DNA of 64,000 nucleotides from Chryseobacterium arachidis (GTDB lineage Bacteria; Bacteroidota; Bacteroidia; Flavobacteriales; Weeksellaceae), in assembly GCF_900129245.1 (NCBI RefSeq), contig NZ_FQUT01000016.1:34990-98989 (forward strand), written 5' to 3'. The notes below the pieces were generated by a model that saw only the letters and a program-made list of their open reading frames with translations, did no database searches and was not told the DNA's origin. Of this stretch, positions 57,738 to 64,000 are shown one piece after another. The translations under genes and the position numbers were made by a program. The stretch's first letter is position 1. Every line of letters starts with the position of its first letter.

Positions 57738-58481
57738 ATGATAAAAACAGTCATTATAGAAGATGAAAAACCAGCTTCAAGGAAAATAGAAAGAATGCTT
57801 AGCGAGTTTCCTGATATTGAAATTGTTGCAAAAATAGAATCGGTAGAAGAAGGAGTAGAGTGGTTCTCCAACAACGAGCACCCACAGCTTATTTTTTCGG
57901 ATATCGTTTTGGGAGACGGTTTATCTTTCGATATTTTCGAAAAAGTGCCTACAAAAGGTTTCATTATCTATACGACTGCTTTTGATCAGTATACTTTAAA
58001 AGCTTTTAAATTAAACAGCATTGATTATCTGTTAAAACCCATTTTAGATGAAGATCTGGCGGCGGCAATTGAGAAGTTTAAATCATTTTTACCTTCAGAA
58101 AATTCTGTCAGTTCTCAGGAAATTAAGCAGTTAATTAAAAAGGAAAAAACAACCCTTTCCAGAATTCTGGTGAAAATAGGATATAATCTGAAAATTGTTC
58201 AGACTCATGAAGTAAGCTGTTTTTTCAGTGAAAATAAAATTGTTTACCTGCAGACTCAGGAAAGAACATTTCCTTCGGATTTCACATTGGATGAGCTGGA
58301 AGATGTCTTGGATGTAAAAAAGTTTTTCCGGGCAAACAGACAGTTTATTATCAATTCGGATTATATCAAAAATATTCATACTTCACCGAATTATAAAGTC
58401 GAACTGGAGTTTCAGCCGGCGGAAGAAATCACTGTCAGCCGGGATCGCGTGAAAGATTTTAAAGATTGGCTGGTAAGCTAA
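57738..58481 (+). CDS. LytTR family response regulator
   Basis: A 247-residue two-component regulator. Receiver domain ~2-120 with acidic pair EDE at 8-10, phospho-acceptor Asp55 (LIFSDIVLGDG) and Lys in YLLKP (~100); LytTR DNA-binding domain ~140-247 (FPSDFTLDELEDVL, FFRANRQFIINSDYIKNI). It presumably receives phosphate from the 54.5-kb LytS-type kinase. Start: ATG at 57738, one codon after a TTG. Confidence 0.92.
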   Translation: MIKTVIIEDEKPASRKIERMLSEFPDIEIVAKIESVEEGVEWFSNNEHPQLIFSDIVLGDGLSFDIFEKVPTKGFIIYTTAFDQYTLKAFKLNSIDYLLKPILDEDLAAAIEKFKSFLPSENSVSSQEIKQLIKKEKTTLSRILVKIGYNLKIVQTHEVSCFFSENKIVYLQTQERTFPSDFTLDELEDVLDVKKFFRANRQFIINSDYIKNIHTSPNYKVELEFQPAEEITVSRDRVKDFKDWLVS

Positions 58482-58526
58482 GAACTCAAGTCTATCAACC
58501 ATCAAATACAAGCCATCAACACATAA

Positions 58527-59423
58527 TTATTTATAATCAATTCTGTTAGCTTCTGTATCTTCAAGTTGTTTTACAATTGATTTTGGAATCTCGTCGCTGT
58601 CAATAGGGTAGCTTATGGAATCGGGAATAAATGTTTTTCGGTCTGCCTTCTGGAAGATCTCGAACAGGGCGATCGGCTCTTGATTAAAACTAATACACGT
58701 ACTTATAAAATGCAATTCATGGAGCTTGTATTCTGGATTTTTAAGCTTTTCCTTGATATCTTTTATTTTTGAGATAAAATGTCTCTGGCGAATAAATGTA
58801 TTGCTGTTCATGATGATGAAAACATAATCTGAATAGGCAGTCACTTTCCCGAAATATTTATGACGGTCACCACCGCTTCTTTCGATGAAATATTCACCGG
58901 AAGTCTCAGATTTGTAGATTTCTGTTGCGGAACGCCAGATTCGGTCTTCTTTGGCCTGCAAAGGATTATCCGGAAGATTTCTGTTGTAGGAATACCAACA
59001 GCCAACCAGTTTGTCAAGCAAATCTGTATTCTGTTTTACGTTATCCATATTAATTCTCAAATCATTAAAATTGAATGATTCTGTATTGGAATTGATAAAT
59101 TCGATATAATTGGAATATCCTAAAGATTTGACAATCAGACTTAATTTTGCCAGATTGGGTTTGCTTAAAACAGCATTTTCGTTCTGATAATATTTTTTTA
59201 ATTTATTGATGATCAGATGTTCATATAAGTAATTGGAGCCTAAGAGATCGGGCTCTTTTTTTATTCCTTTTTGCTGATGATCGTTGATGATTAAATCATT
59301 AAGCTCAGCAACGATATATGACCATTCTGTTTTTGAAACATCTTCCCAATGATTTTTCTTCAAAAAATGCAGACTTAAGAAATTCATTAATTTCTCTAAA
59401 TGCAGAACATCTTCCTTTTTCAT
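58527..59423 (-). CDS. Hypothetical cytoplasmic protein
   Basis: Not recognised. A 298-residue soluble protein without signal peptide. The N-terminal ~100 residues are helical (LEKLMNFLSLHFLKKNHWED); the C-terminal portion (~140-260) looks beta-rich with the phrase CWYSYNRNLPDNPLQAKEDR followed by WRSATEIYKSETSGEYFIER, which may form a small sensor-like domain. No neighbour on the same strand clarifies its role; it converges with the LytTR gene. Confidence 0.65.
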   Translation of the reverse strand: MKKEDVLHLEKLMNFLSLHFLKKNHWEDVSKTEWSYIVAELNDLIINDHQQKGIKKEPDLLGSNYLYEHLIINKLKKYYQNENAVLSKPNLAKLSLIVKSLGYSNYIEFINSNTESFNFNDLRINMDNVKQNTDLLDKLVGCWYSYNRNLPDNPLQAKEDRIWRSATEIYKSETSGEYFIERSGGDRHKYFGKVTAYSDYVFIIMNSNTFIRQRHFISKIKDIKEKLKNPEYKLHELHFISTCISFNQEPIALFEIFQKADRKTFIPDSISYPIDSDEIPKSIVKQLEDTEANRIDYK

Positions 59424-59539
59424 CTATATTTTAATTTGTAAGACTAATATAAGATTTTTTTAAAACTAAAAAATACTATTGCGAGACTTTTATATTCTAA
59501 AATCAATAGAAATTTGAATAGAAACTAAAAGTTAAAACA

Positions 59540-60289
59540 ATGGAAACAAAAATCTTATTACAGAATGATCCACTTTGGAACAGACTTCAAAGTTTTTCAT
59601 TAGATAGTCTGAATGCTGATTTTCCTTTTTCAAAAAAATTGGCAAAAGAAGAAAACTGGACAGAAAATTTTACGGCAAAAGCAATAGAAGAGTACAAAAA
59701 ATTCGTTTATCTGTGTTGTACTTTACCCAATGGAGCTTCACCAAGTGAAATTGTAGACAAAGTTTGGCATATGCATTTGATTTACACTCAAAATTATTGG
59801 GAAGAATTTTGCTCCAACATCTTGCAGCAAAAGCTTCATCATCATCCTTCAAAAGGAGGGTTTGTAGAAAAAATCAAACATGAAAACTGGCTTGAAGATA
59901 CTTTGAAAAATTATCAGGAAACATTTCAGCAACAACCTCCGGAAGATATCTGGAAACCGACTCAAATTCCTTCAAAAAAGAAAAAAATATTGCCTTTTGT
60001 TAAAATTTTTCTTCTTTTAAGCAGTTCTTTGATGATTTATTCCTGTACGGAAAACAATAACGGAGGTTGGGGAATATTCTTGACTCTTATTTTGATCTTC
60101 GTGCTGATTGTAGTCATTATAAAAGCATTCAGAACAAATAATGAATCCAATAAAAGCAATAATGATAACGGAAGTGATGGCGGATTTTTTTACACCTGCG
60201 GAAGCGACAGTTCTCACGGCGACGGAGGTTCCAGTTGCAGCAGTTCCTGCGGAAGTGGATGCGGTGGTTGCGGAGGCGGAGGAGATTAA
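59540..60289 (+). CDS. Membrane-anchored glycine-rich-domain-like protein with Cys/Gly-rich tail
   Basis: A 249-residue protein. Its N-terminal ~130 residues resemble the GRDP-like family (VDKVWHMHLIYTQNYWEEFC near residue 75), then a Gln/Pro linker, two closely spaced hydrophobic stretches (~155-172 and ~178-198), and a tail of ~45 residues that is Ser/Asn/Gly-rich and ends in CSSSCGSGCGGCGGGGD with seven cysteines in all. Function unknown; the tail could bind metal or form disulphides. Likely operon partner of the next gene (17 bp gap). Confidence 0.68.
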   Translation: METKILLQNDPLWNRLQSFSLDSLNADFPFSKKLAKEENWTENFTAKAIEEYKKFVYLCCTLPNGASPSEIVDKVWHMHLIYTQNYWEEFCSNILQQKLHHHPSKGGFVEKIKHENWLEDTLKNYQETFQQQPPEDIWKPTQIPSKKKKILPFVKIFLLLSSSLMIYSCTENNNGGWGIFLTLILIFVLIVVIIKAFRTNNESNKSNNDNGSDGGFFYTCGSDSSHGDGGSSCSSSCGSGCGGCGGGGD

Positions 60290-60306
60290 ACCAAAATACT
60301 GGACAA

Positions 60307-60639
60307 ATGAAAAAAATTCTTATCCACACAATTCCAATGATAATAAGTCTGATATGGCTTATTGAAATCAACCATACTTTGGATCCGATTTCTTTGAAAG
60401 GACCTCATTTTCTCAAATTCTATTTAATTCTGGTCTTCGGACTTTACGCTTCTATCTTCACTCTAAAATTATTCAAGGAAAGAGTTTCAAAAACAACTTT
60501 TTATTTCATGATTTCTATTTTTCTTTTGGGAGTTGTAAAGCTGTTCAGAGGGATTTTCTTGGGAAAACCTGTAGGGTTTTTAATGATAATCTTAATATTG
60601 GAACTGATTGTAATACTGTTCATTAATTATCTAAAATAA
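60307..60639 (+). CDS. Small four-helix membrane protein
   Basis: A 110-residue hydrophobic protein: helices at ~3-20, ~38-55, ~66-83 and ~90-108. Not recognised. The ATG at 60307 follows the stop of the Cys/Gly-rich gene by 17 bp; longer upstream reading (from 60235) overlaps the neighbouring gene and adds only an arginine-rich out-of-frame segment. Confidence 0.62.
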   Translation: MKKILIHTIPMIISLIWLIEINHTLDPISLKGPHFLKFYLILVFGLYASIFTLKLFKERVSKTTFYFMISIFLLGVVKLFRGIFLGKPVGFLMIILILELIVILFINYLK

Positions 60640-60685
60640 ACCATAAAATGAAGTAAAAAATCTCACATTTCTTCTATAAAACAAA

Positions 60686-60712
60686 CCCGAAACAAAGCTG
60701 CTTCGGGATTAT
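60686..60712. terminator. Short hairpin between convergent genes
   Basis: CCCGAA / TTCGGG arms with a 10-base loop and AT-rich flanks separate the 60.3-kb and 60.7-kb convergent genes. Confidence 0.5.
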
Positions 60713-60735
60713 ATTTTAAATGTATGATTTTATAA

Positions 60736-60936
60736 CTACTCTTTTTTCTTCTCCCCATTTGTTCCGTATTTTTCTACAGCAATGTAAGTGAAAGCAACTA
60801 AAATAATACTCAATAGAAGATGAGCTTTTTCAGGGTTTATGATGGCCTGGTAAAGGTTATAGCCAAAAACTGATGATACCAATACAATTAAAATCTTGTT
60901 GGTGATCGCGTATCGATTTTTTAAAGTAGTTTTCAT
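60736..60936 (-). CDS. Small two-helix membrane protein
   Basis: A 66-residue protein with two membrane helices (ILIVLVSSVFGYNLYQAI, LLLSIILVAFTYIAV) and charged ends. Not recognised. No neighbour indicates a role. Confidence 0.55.
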   Translation of the reverse strand: MKTTLKNRYAITNKILIVLVSSVFGYNLYQAIINPEKAHLLLSIILVAFTYIAVEKYGTNGEKKKE

Positions 60937-61029
60937 ATGAATATTTTTAAATTGTTATTTATCAAGTAAGTATAACAATCCGAAATATGTTACAGAAAAA
61001 TTTTGCATGTTCATTTTTTTAGCAATAGA

Positions 61030-61057
61030 AAACCCGAAAAAAAAATTCTCCGGGTTT
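61030..61057 (-). terminator. Terminator of the small secreted protein gene
   Basis: Perfect arms AAACCCG / CGGGTTT with a loop of A and T, followed on the minus strand by T-rich sequence, 6 bp beyond the stop codon at 61064. Confidence 0.6.
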
Positions 61058-61063
61058 CAATTT

Positions 61064-61360
61064 TTATCTTCTAAAAGGCTTGTTCATGGCGACATTTCTG
61101 CCTTTGTGAAAATCTCCTCTCTGATATTGTGCATACTGTTCTCTTGAAAGAATTCTTCTCAGTTTCGCGTCGTATTCTCTTGCGGTCAGTCTTTGTTTTG
61201 ATAAAGAAAAGATCTCTCTTTCTTGTCGAGGAGATAATTTCAGCCTTCCGAAATCGTTTTGACGATATTCTACTTTATCATTTCTGAAACCTTCCTGTCT
61301 GTATTGTGCATTGGCAGCGAATGCGATAAATAAACCAGCTGCTAAAACTAACTTTTTCAT
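61064..61360 (-). CDS. Small secreted protein
   Basis: A 98-residue exported protein: signal peptide KKLVLAAGLFIAFAANAQ, then a basic mature part with LSPRQEREIFSLSKQRLTA (~40-58). Not recognised in detail; such short positively charged secreted proteins occur in flavobacteria. I start at ATG 61360 since the three upstream codons add nothing to the signal peptide. Confidence 0.65.
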   Translation of the reverse strand: MKKLVLAAGLFIAFAANAQYRQEGFRNDKVEYRQNDFGRLKLSPRQEREIFSLSKQRLTAREYDAKLRRILSREQYAQYQRGDFHKGRNVAMNKPFRR

Positions 61361-61445
61361 AATAATCAAATTTTAGGATTTATATTCTGTTTTGTTTTTG
61401 TTACTTTAGAATAAACAATACATATGCCTGAAATAGCCATAAATA

Positions 61446-61476
61446 AAGGCTTATAGAAGTATAAGCCTTTTTTATA
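61446..61476. terminator. Hairpin between the 61.1-kb gene and the SDR operon
   Basis: Arms AAAGGCTTATA / TATAAGCCTTT around GAAG, with a T-run on the plus strand. It lies 37 bp beyond the SDR stop codon on the minus strand. Confidence 0.6.
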
Positions 61477-61512
61477 GATGAATATGGAAGTTTTGCCGAC
61501 AAACGTCAAAAA

Positions 61513-62283
61513 TTATTTCATAAGAAAAAGATTCGTAAGACCTCCGTCTGCCAGAATTTCGGTTCCTACAATAAAAGATGATTCGTCCGAAGCCAGAAAT
61601 ACAGCCGTATTTCCTATTTCAGAGGGAAGTCCTTGTCTTCCGATAGGAGTCACGTCGATCCAGGCTTGTTTTACCTGTTCCAGTTGTTCTTCCGGAACCA
61701 GTTTTCCAAAAACAGGAGTATCGATAGAGCCGGGAGATAATGCATTTACACGTATTTTCTTGGGTAATAAATCGTAAGAAAGCCCTTTTGCTAATGAAAT
61801 AATTGCTGATTTCGCAGCACCATAAACTGTCATTCCAGGAGCTGCACGATGCGCCGCACTTGAGGCAATTAAAATAACCGATGCTCCTTCATTAAGATAA
61901 GGTAAAGCTTTTTGCACGGAAAAATAAGAGCTTTTCAAATTTAAATCCATGTATTTGTCGTAGGCTTCTTCTGACATATTTTCGATACTATCCAGCGCAA
62001 TTCCATCCACAACGCCTCCTGCATTTACGACTAAAACATCAATTTTACCGAATTTTTCAGCTGTTTTCCTGAAAATGTTTTCTAAATCATTAAGATTGGT
62101 CACATCACCTTTTATTCCTATAAACTCTGATCCTAATGCTTCTACAGAACTGTTTAATGTTGCTTCATTTCTTCCGGTGATGGTTCCGACTGCGCCTTCG
62201 TTTTTAAAAGCTTCTGCAATTCCGAATCCGATACCGCTGTTTCCACCGGTGATAACGGCAACTTTATTTTTTAATCTGCCCAT
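61513..62283 (-). CDS. SDR family oxidoreductase
   Basis: A 256-residue classical short-chain dehydrogenase. Cofactor loop GGNSGIG at 13-19, VNAGG at ~87-91 (one residue short of canonical NNAG: VVNAGG), catalytic Ser near 141, Tyr154 and Lys158 (YGAAK), and an ending FIVGTEILADGG. Substrate not defined. It follows another SDR gene by 19 bp and is probably controlled by the divergent HxlR regulator. Confidence 0.88.
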   Translation of the reverse strand: MGRLKNKVAVITGGNSGIGFGIAEAFKNEGAVGTITGRNEATLNSSVEALGSEFIGIKGDVTNLNDLENIFRKTAEKFGKIDVLVVNAGGVVDGIALDSIENMSEEAYDKYMDLNLKSSYFSVQKALPYLNEGASVILIASSAAHRAAPGMTVYGAAKSAIISLAKGLSYDLLPKKIRVNALSPGSIDTPVFGKLVPEEQLEQVKQAWIDVTPIGRQGLPSEIGNTAVFLASDESSFIVGTEILADGGLTNLFLMK

Positions 62284-62302
62284 GGGTTAATTTTTAAACT
62301 CA

Positions 62303-63058
62303 TTATAAACCATAAATTCCACCAGAAACGGCAATTTGCTCTCCCGTAATCCATCCTGCGTCATCAGAAGCGATAAATACGGCAACTTTAGCAATATCTT
62401 CCGGTTGTCCGCTTCGTCCTAATGGAGTCGTGGCAATCAGCTTTGCTTCAAATTCACTTCCGATAAAACCGGCACTGCGAGAACCCTCCGTTTCCACAAC
62501 GCCTGGTAGAATAGAATTGATTCTAATATTTCTACCTGAAAATTCTTTTGACAGAGCCACCGTAAAAGCATCTAAAGCGGTTTTTGTCGCAGAATAAACC
62601 GAGCCGGTAGGAAGGGGAGTCCTACTCACTCCGGAACTGATATTGATAATGTTTCCTCCTTTTTCGCCAAATAACTTTAAAGCGGATTGAATCGCAAAAA
62701 CAGAACCCAAAACATTGATGTTGAATTGCTGATGAAATGTTTCTGCAGAAACCTGCTCAATAGGTTCGTAGTTGTAAATTCCTGCATTATTGACCAAAAT
62801 ATCCAGCGTTCCGAAAGCATTTTTAGTTTCGTCAAAAAGTCTTATCACTTCTTCCTGCTTTGAAACATCGCCCTGTACTGCAATCGCAGTTCCGCCAGAA
62901 TTTATAATTTCCTGTACTACTTTTTCTGCGTCTGTCTTGCTTGATGCATAGTTTACGACTACTTTTGCCCCTTCAGCTGCAAAATGTTTTGCGATGGAAG
63001 CACCAATTCCTTTAGAGGCACCTGTAATAACGGCTACTTTATTTTCTAATTTGCTCAT
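62303..63058 (-). CDS. SDR family oxidoreductase (glucose-dehydrogenase-like)
   Basis: A 251-residue classical short-chain dehydrogenase: GASKGIG at 13-19, NNAG at 90-93, Ser near 141, Tyr155 and Lys159 (YSATK), and the ending GWITGEQIAVSGGI. The pattern resembles the glucose/3-oxoacyl reductase-like group; substrate unknown. First gene of the operon divergent from the HxlR regulator. Confidence 0.88.
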   Translation of the reverse strand: MSKLENKVAVITGASKGIGASIAKHFAAEGAKVVVNYASSKTDAEKVVQEIINSGGTAIAVQGDVSKQEEVIRLFDETKNAFGTLDILVNNAGIYNYEPIEQVSAETFHQQFNINVLGSVFAIQSALKLFGEKGGNIINISSGVSRTPLPTGSVYSATKTALDAFTVALSKEFSGRNIRINSILPGVVETEGSRSAGFIGSEFEAKLIATTPLGRSGQPEDIAKVAVFIASDDAGWITGEQIAVSGGIYGL

Positions 63059-63083
63059 TGTTTTTTTATTTAAAACTGTGAAG

Positions 63084-63091
63084 CAAAATTA
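63084..63091 (-). promoter_or_regulatory. -7 box of the SDR operon
   Basis: Minus-strand TAATTTTG fits TANNTTTG, 26 bp before the SDR start codon and next to the GTAAC repeat array. Confidence 0.5.
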
Positions 63092-63111
63092 TCACAATAA
63101 AATTTATTTTA

Positions 63112-63170
63112 GTAACTTTGTTACGAAAAGTAACAGTAACAACGGGGTAACGTTGTTACCTAAAAGTAAC
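63112..63170. promoter_or_regulatory. HxlR operator: GTAAC/GTTAC repeat array
   Basis: Two perfect dyads, GTAACTTTGTTAC (63112-63124) and GGTAACGTTGTTACC (63146-63160), plus GTAAC half-sites at 63130, 63136 and 63166. GTAAC recurs with a pitch of 17-19 bp (63112, 63130, 63147, 63166), and the first dyad overlaps the plus-strand -7 box TAACTTTG (63113-63120). The array fills the divergent region. Confidence 0.7.
63113..63120 (+). promoter_or_regulatory. -7 box of the HxlR gene
   Basis: TAACTTTG fits TANNTTTG and is buried in the first GTAAC dyad, so binding of a repressor there should block transcription of the regulator itself. Confidence 0.5.
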
Positions 63171-63175
63171 TGATT

Positions 63176-63574
63176 ATGAGTTGTCAACCCTTACGAACAG
63201 AAGAGCACAAGAAAGAAATTATGGCAGTTCAGGATTCTATGGATGTGCTGAACGGAAAATGGAAAATATCCATTATTTCATCAATCTGCTATTACAATAA
63301 AAGAAGGTTTTCTGATATTTTAAATGACGTGACAGGAATTTCCAATAAAATGTTGAGCAAAGAACTGAAAGAATTAGAAATCAATAAACTCATTAAAAGA
63401 ACGGTTTTGGATACTCAACCAATCACTGTTCAGTACGAACTCACGCAACACGGAAAATCTTTGCAGACGATCATTAATAATCTGAAAGACTGGGGAATAA
63501 AGCACAGAAAGGAAATCATAGGAAATACTTCTGAACCCATTGAAGAAAATGCTTTGGCTGAAAATACGATTTAA
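63176..63574 (+). CDS. HxlR family winged-helix regulator
   Basis: A 132-residue winged-helix regulator of the HxlR (DUF24) family: MDVLNGKWKISIISSICY (~22-39), RRFSDILNDVTGISNKMLSKELKELE (~43-68, recognition helix) and a wing with VQYELTQHGKSLQTII (~85-100). An N-terminal Cys (Cys3) is present; many family members sense quinones or aldehydes through a cysteine near this position. It probably controls the divergent SDR pair through the GTAAC array. Confidence 0.92.
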   Translation: MSCQPLRTEEHKKEIMAVQDSMDVLNGKWKISIISSICYYNKRRFSDILNDVTGISNKMLSKELKELEINKLIKRTVLDTQPITVQYELTQHGKSLQTIINNLKDWGIKHRKEIIGNTSEPIEENALAENTI

Positions 63575-63860
63575 AATTTTATGATTCTATTATTTTTTAA
63601 GCGCAAAGTTTTAAATGAACTTTAGATATTACTTTTTAGAAAGCAAAGGCAAATAAATTTGCTTCGCAAAGCTTGAAAACATCGCTTCATCAAATCAACT
63701 TGTTGATTCTTCTTTGCTCACTTAAATAACAGAGTCTTTAAATAAAATCTTTGCGTCAAAAAAATGAATGATAATTTTTAAATATTTAGGTCAAATTCAG
63801 ATAAAATCGAAAATTAGAAATGGTATTGTTAAATTAAAATATATTTCATAAATTAGTTTT
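63575..63860. other. Gene-free stretch before the transposase-like gene
   Basis: AT-rich. Holds CAAATAAATTTGCTTCGCAA and ATCTTTGCGTC-like phrases, again of the degenerate spacer-repeat type. It may include the left end of the mobile element that begins with the gene at 63861; no terminal repeat can be identified without the right end. Confidence 0.3.
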
Positions 63861-64000
63861 ATGAAATGTTATAAATGTCAATCAGAGAATAAGGTTAAAG
63901 CTGGATTTACAAGAGGCTTACAAAGATATAAGTGCAAAGATTGTGGTTGCTATTTTAGTGTTGAAAGTAAATCTGATGTAAAAAGTCTTGAACAAAGGAG
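63861..64000 (+). CDS. Transposase-like zinc-ribbon protein, 5' part (runs off the window)
   Basis: Forty-six codons are visible to the window edge, starting at an ATG. The N-terminus KCYKCQSENKVKAGFTRGL followed by QRYKCKDCGCYF is a CxxC...CxxC zinc ribbon (Cys3, Cys6, Cys25, Cys28), the beginning found in IS1-type InsA and related transposases of Bacteroidota. Family assignment rests on this piece alone. Confidence 0.65.
   Translation, partial: MKCYKCQSENKVKAGFTRGLQRYKCKDCGCYFSVESKSDVKSLEQR

Noticed and set aside
1..64000. tRNA, rRNA, CRISPR array or riboswitch
   Set aside because: Scanning for tRNA T-arm-like sequence, rRNA-like conservation and regularly spaced repeats found nothing convincing; weak structured RNAs could be missed without a covariance search.

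Overview
The window looks like chromosomal DNA from a flavobacterium close to Chryseobacterium (Bacteroidota). The evidence is AT-rich sequence, TANNTTTG-type -7 promoter boxes, signal peptides ending in NAQ or FAQ, a fused MurF-alanine racemase, a SprE/PorW-type lipoprotein of the type IX secretion system, a GMP reductase, a TonB-dependent receptor with a carboxypeptidase-like N-terminus, WG-repeat and 2TM-domain proteins, and several TTG starts. I saw no tRNA, rRNA or CRISPR array.

Layout. 1-5 kb: the end of a GH92 mannosidase, two paralogous secreted glycine-zipper proteins, and an ECF sigma/anti-sigma/secreted-sensor operon. 5-10 kb: a DUF2520 dehydrogenase, KdsC-like phosphatase, Maf and the SprE/PorW lipoprotein. 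10-19 kb: minus-strand housekeeping genes (tsaB, an SDR, yraN, LD-carboxypeptidase, a LysE-type exporter, rnr, rpiB), including one frameshifted gene and one gene cut by an amber codon. 19.2-19.8 kb: a gene-free AT-rich stretch with DnaA-box-like 9-mers, then pgk. 21-32 kb: a beta-helix protein, a methyltransferase, mnmG flanked by two perfect parS sites, ybeY, a patatin-BamA-like protein, murF-alr and tdk. 32-39 kb: a repeat-rich acidic protein, rsmI, a WG-repeat protein, fabG, a DUF1835 gene split by an amber codon, guaC and surE. 40-47 kb: three minus-strand operons of small redox/detoxification enzymes next to a Crp/Fnr-family regulator and a bestrophin-like channel. 47-54 kb: a C-terminal processing protease, Cu/Zn SOD, an AraC regulator, a TonB receptor and a secreted helical protein. 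54-58.5 kb: a LytS-type kinase carrying a 2TM domain, three free 2TM proteins, an ICMT-like membrane protein and a LytTR response regulator. 59-64 kb: small membrane proteins, a Cys/Gly-rich tailed protein, two SDRs with a divergent HxlR regulator, and the start of a transposase-like gene at the right edge.

Main points. First, a probable origin domain: a DnaA-box cluster at 19.24-19.57 kb, with canonical parS sites at 23.96 and 25.90 kb placed exactly on either side of mnmG. Second, two perfect TGTGA-N6-TCACA palindromes sit about 60 bp upstream of matching -7 boxes in front of two detoxification operons, with a related palindrome before a third; the neighbouring Crp-family protein, whose recognition helix keeps the two CRP arginines, is the obvious candidate regulator. 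Third, an array of GTAAC/GTTAC repeats fills the HxlR/SDR divergent promoter region. Fourth, three genes are disrupted, two by TAG codons followed by long in-frame continuations. Fifth, the 2TM/LytS/LytTR cluster looks like a membrane signalling system with no role I know of.
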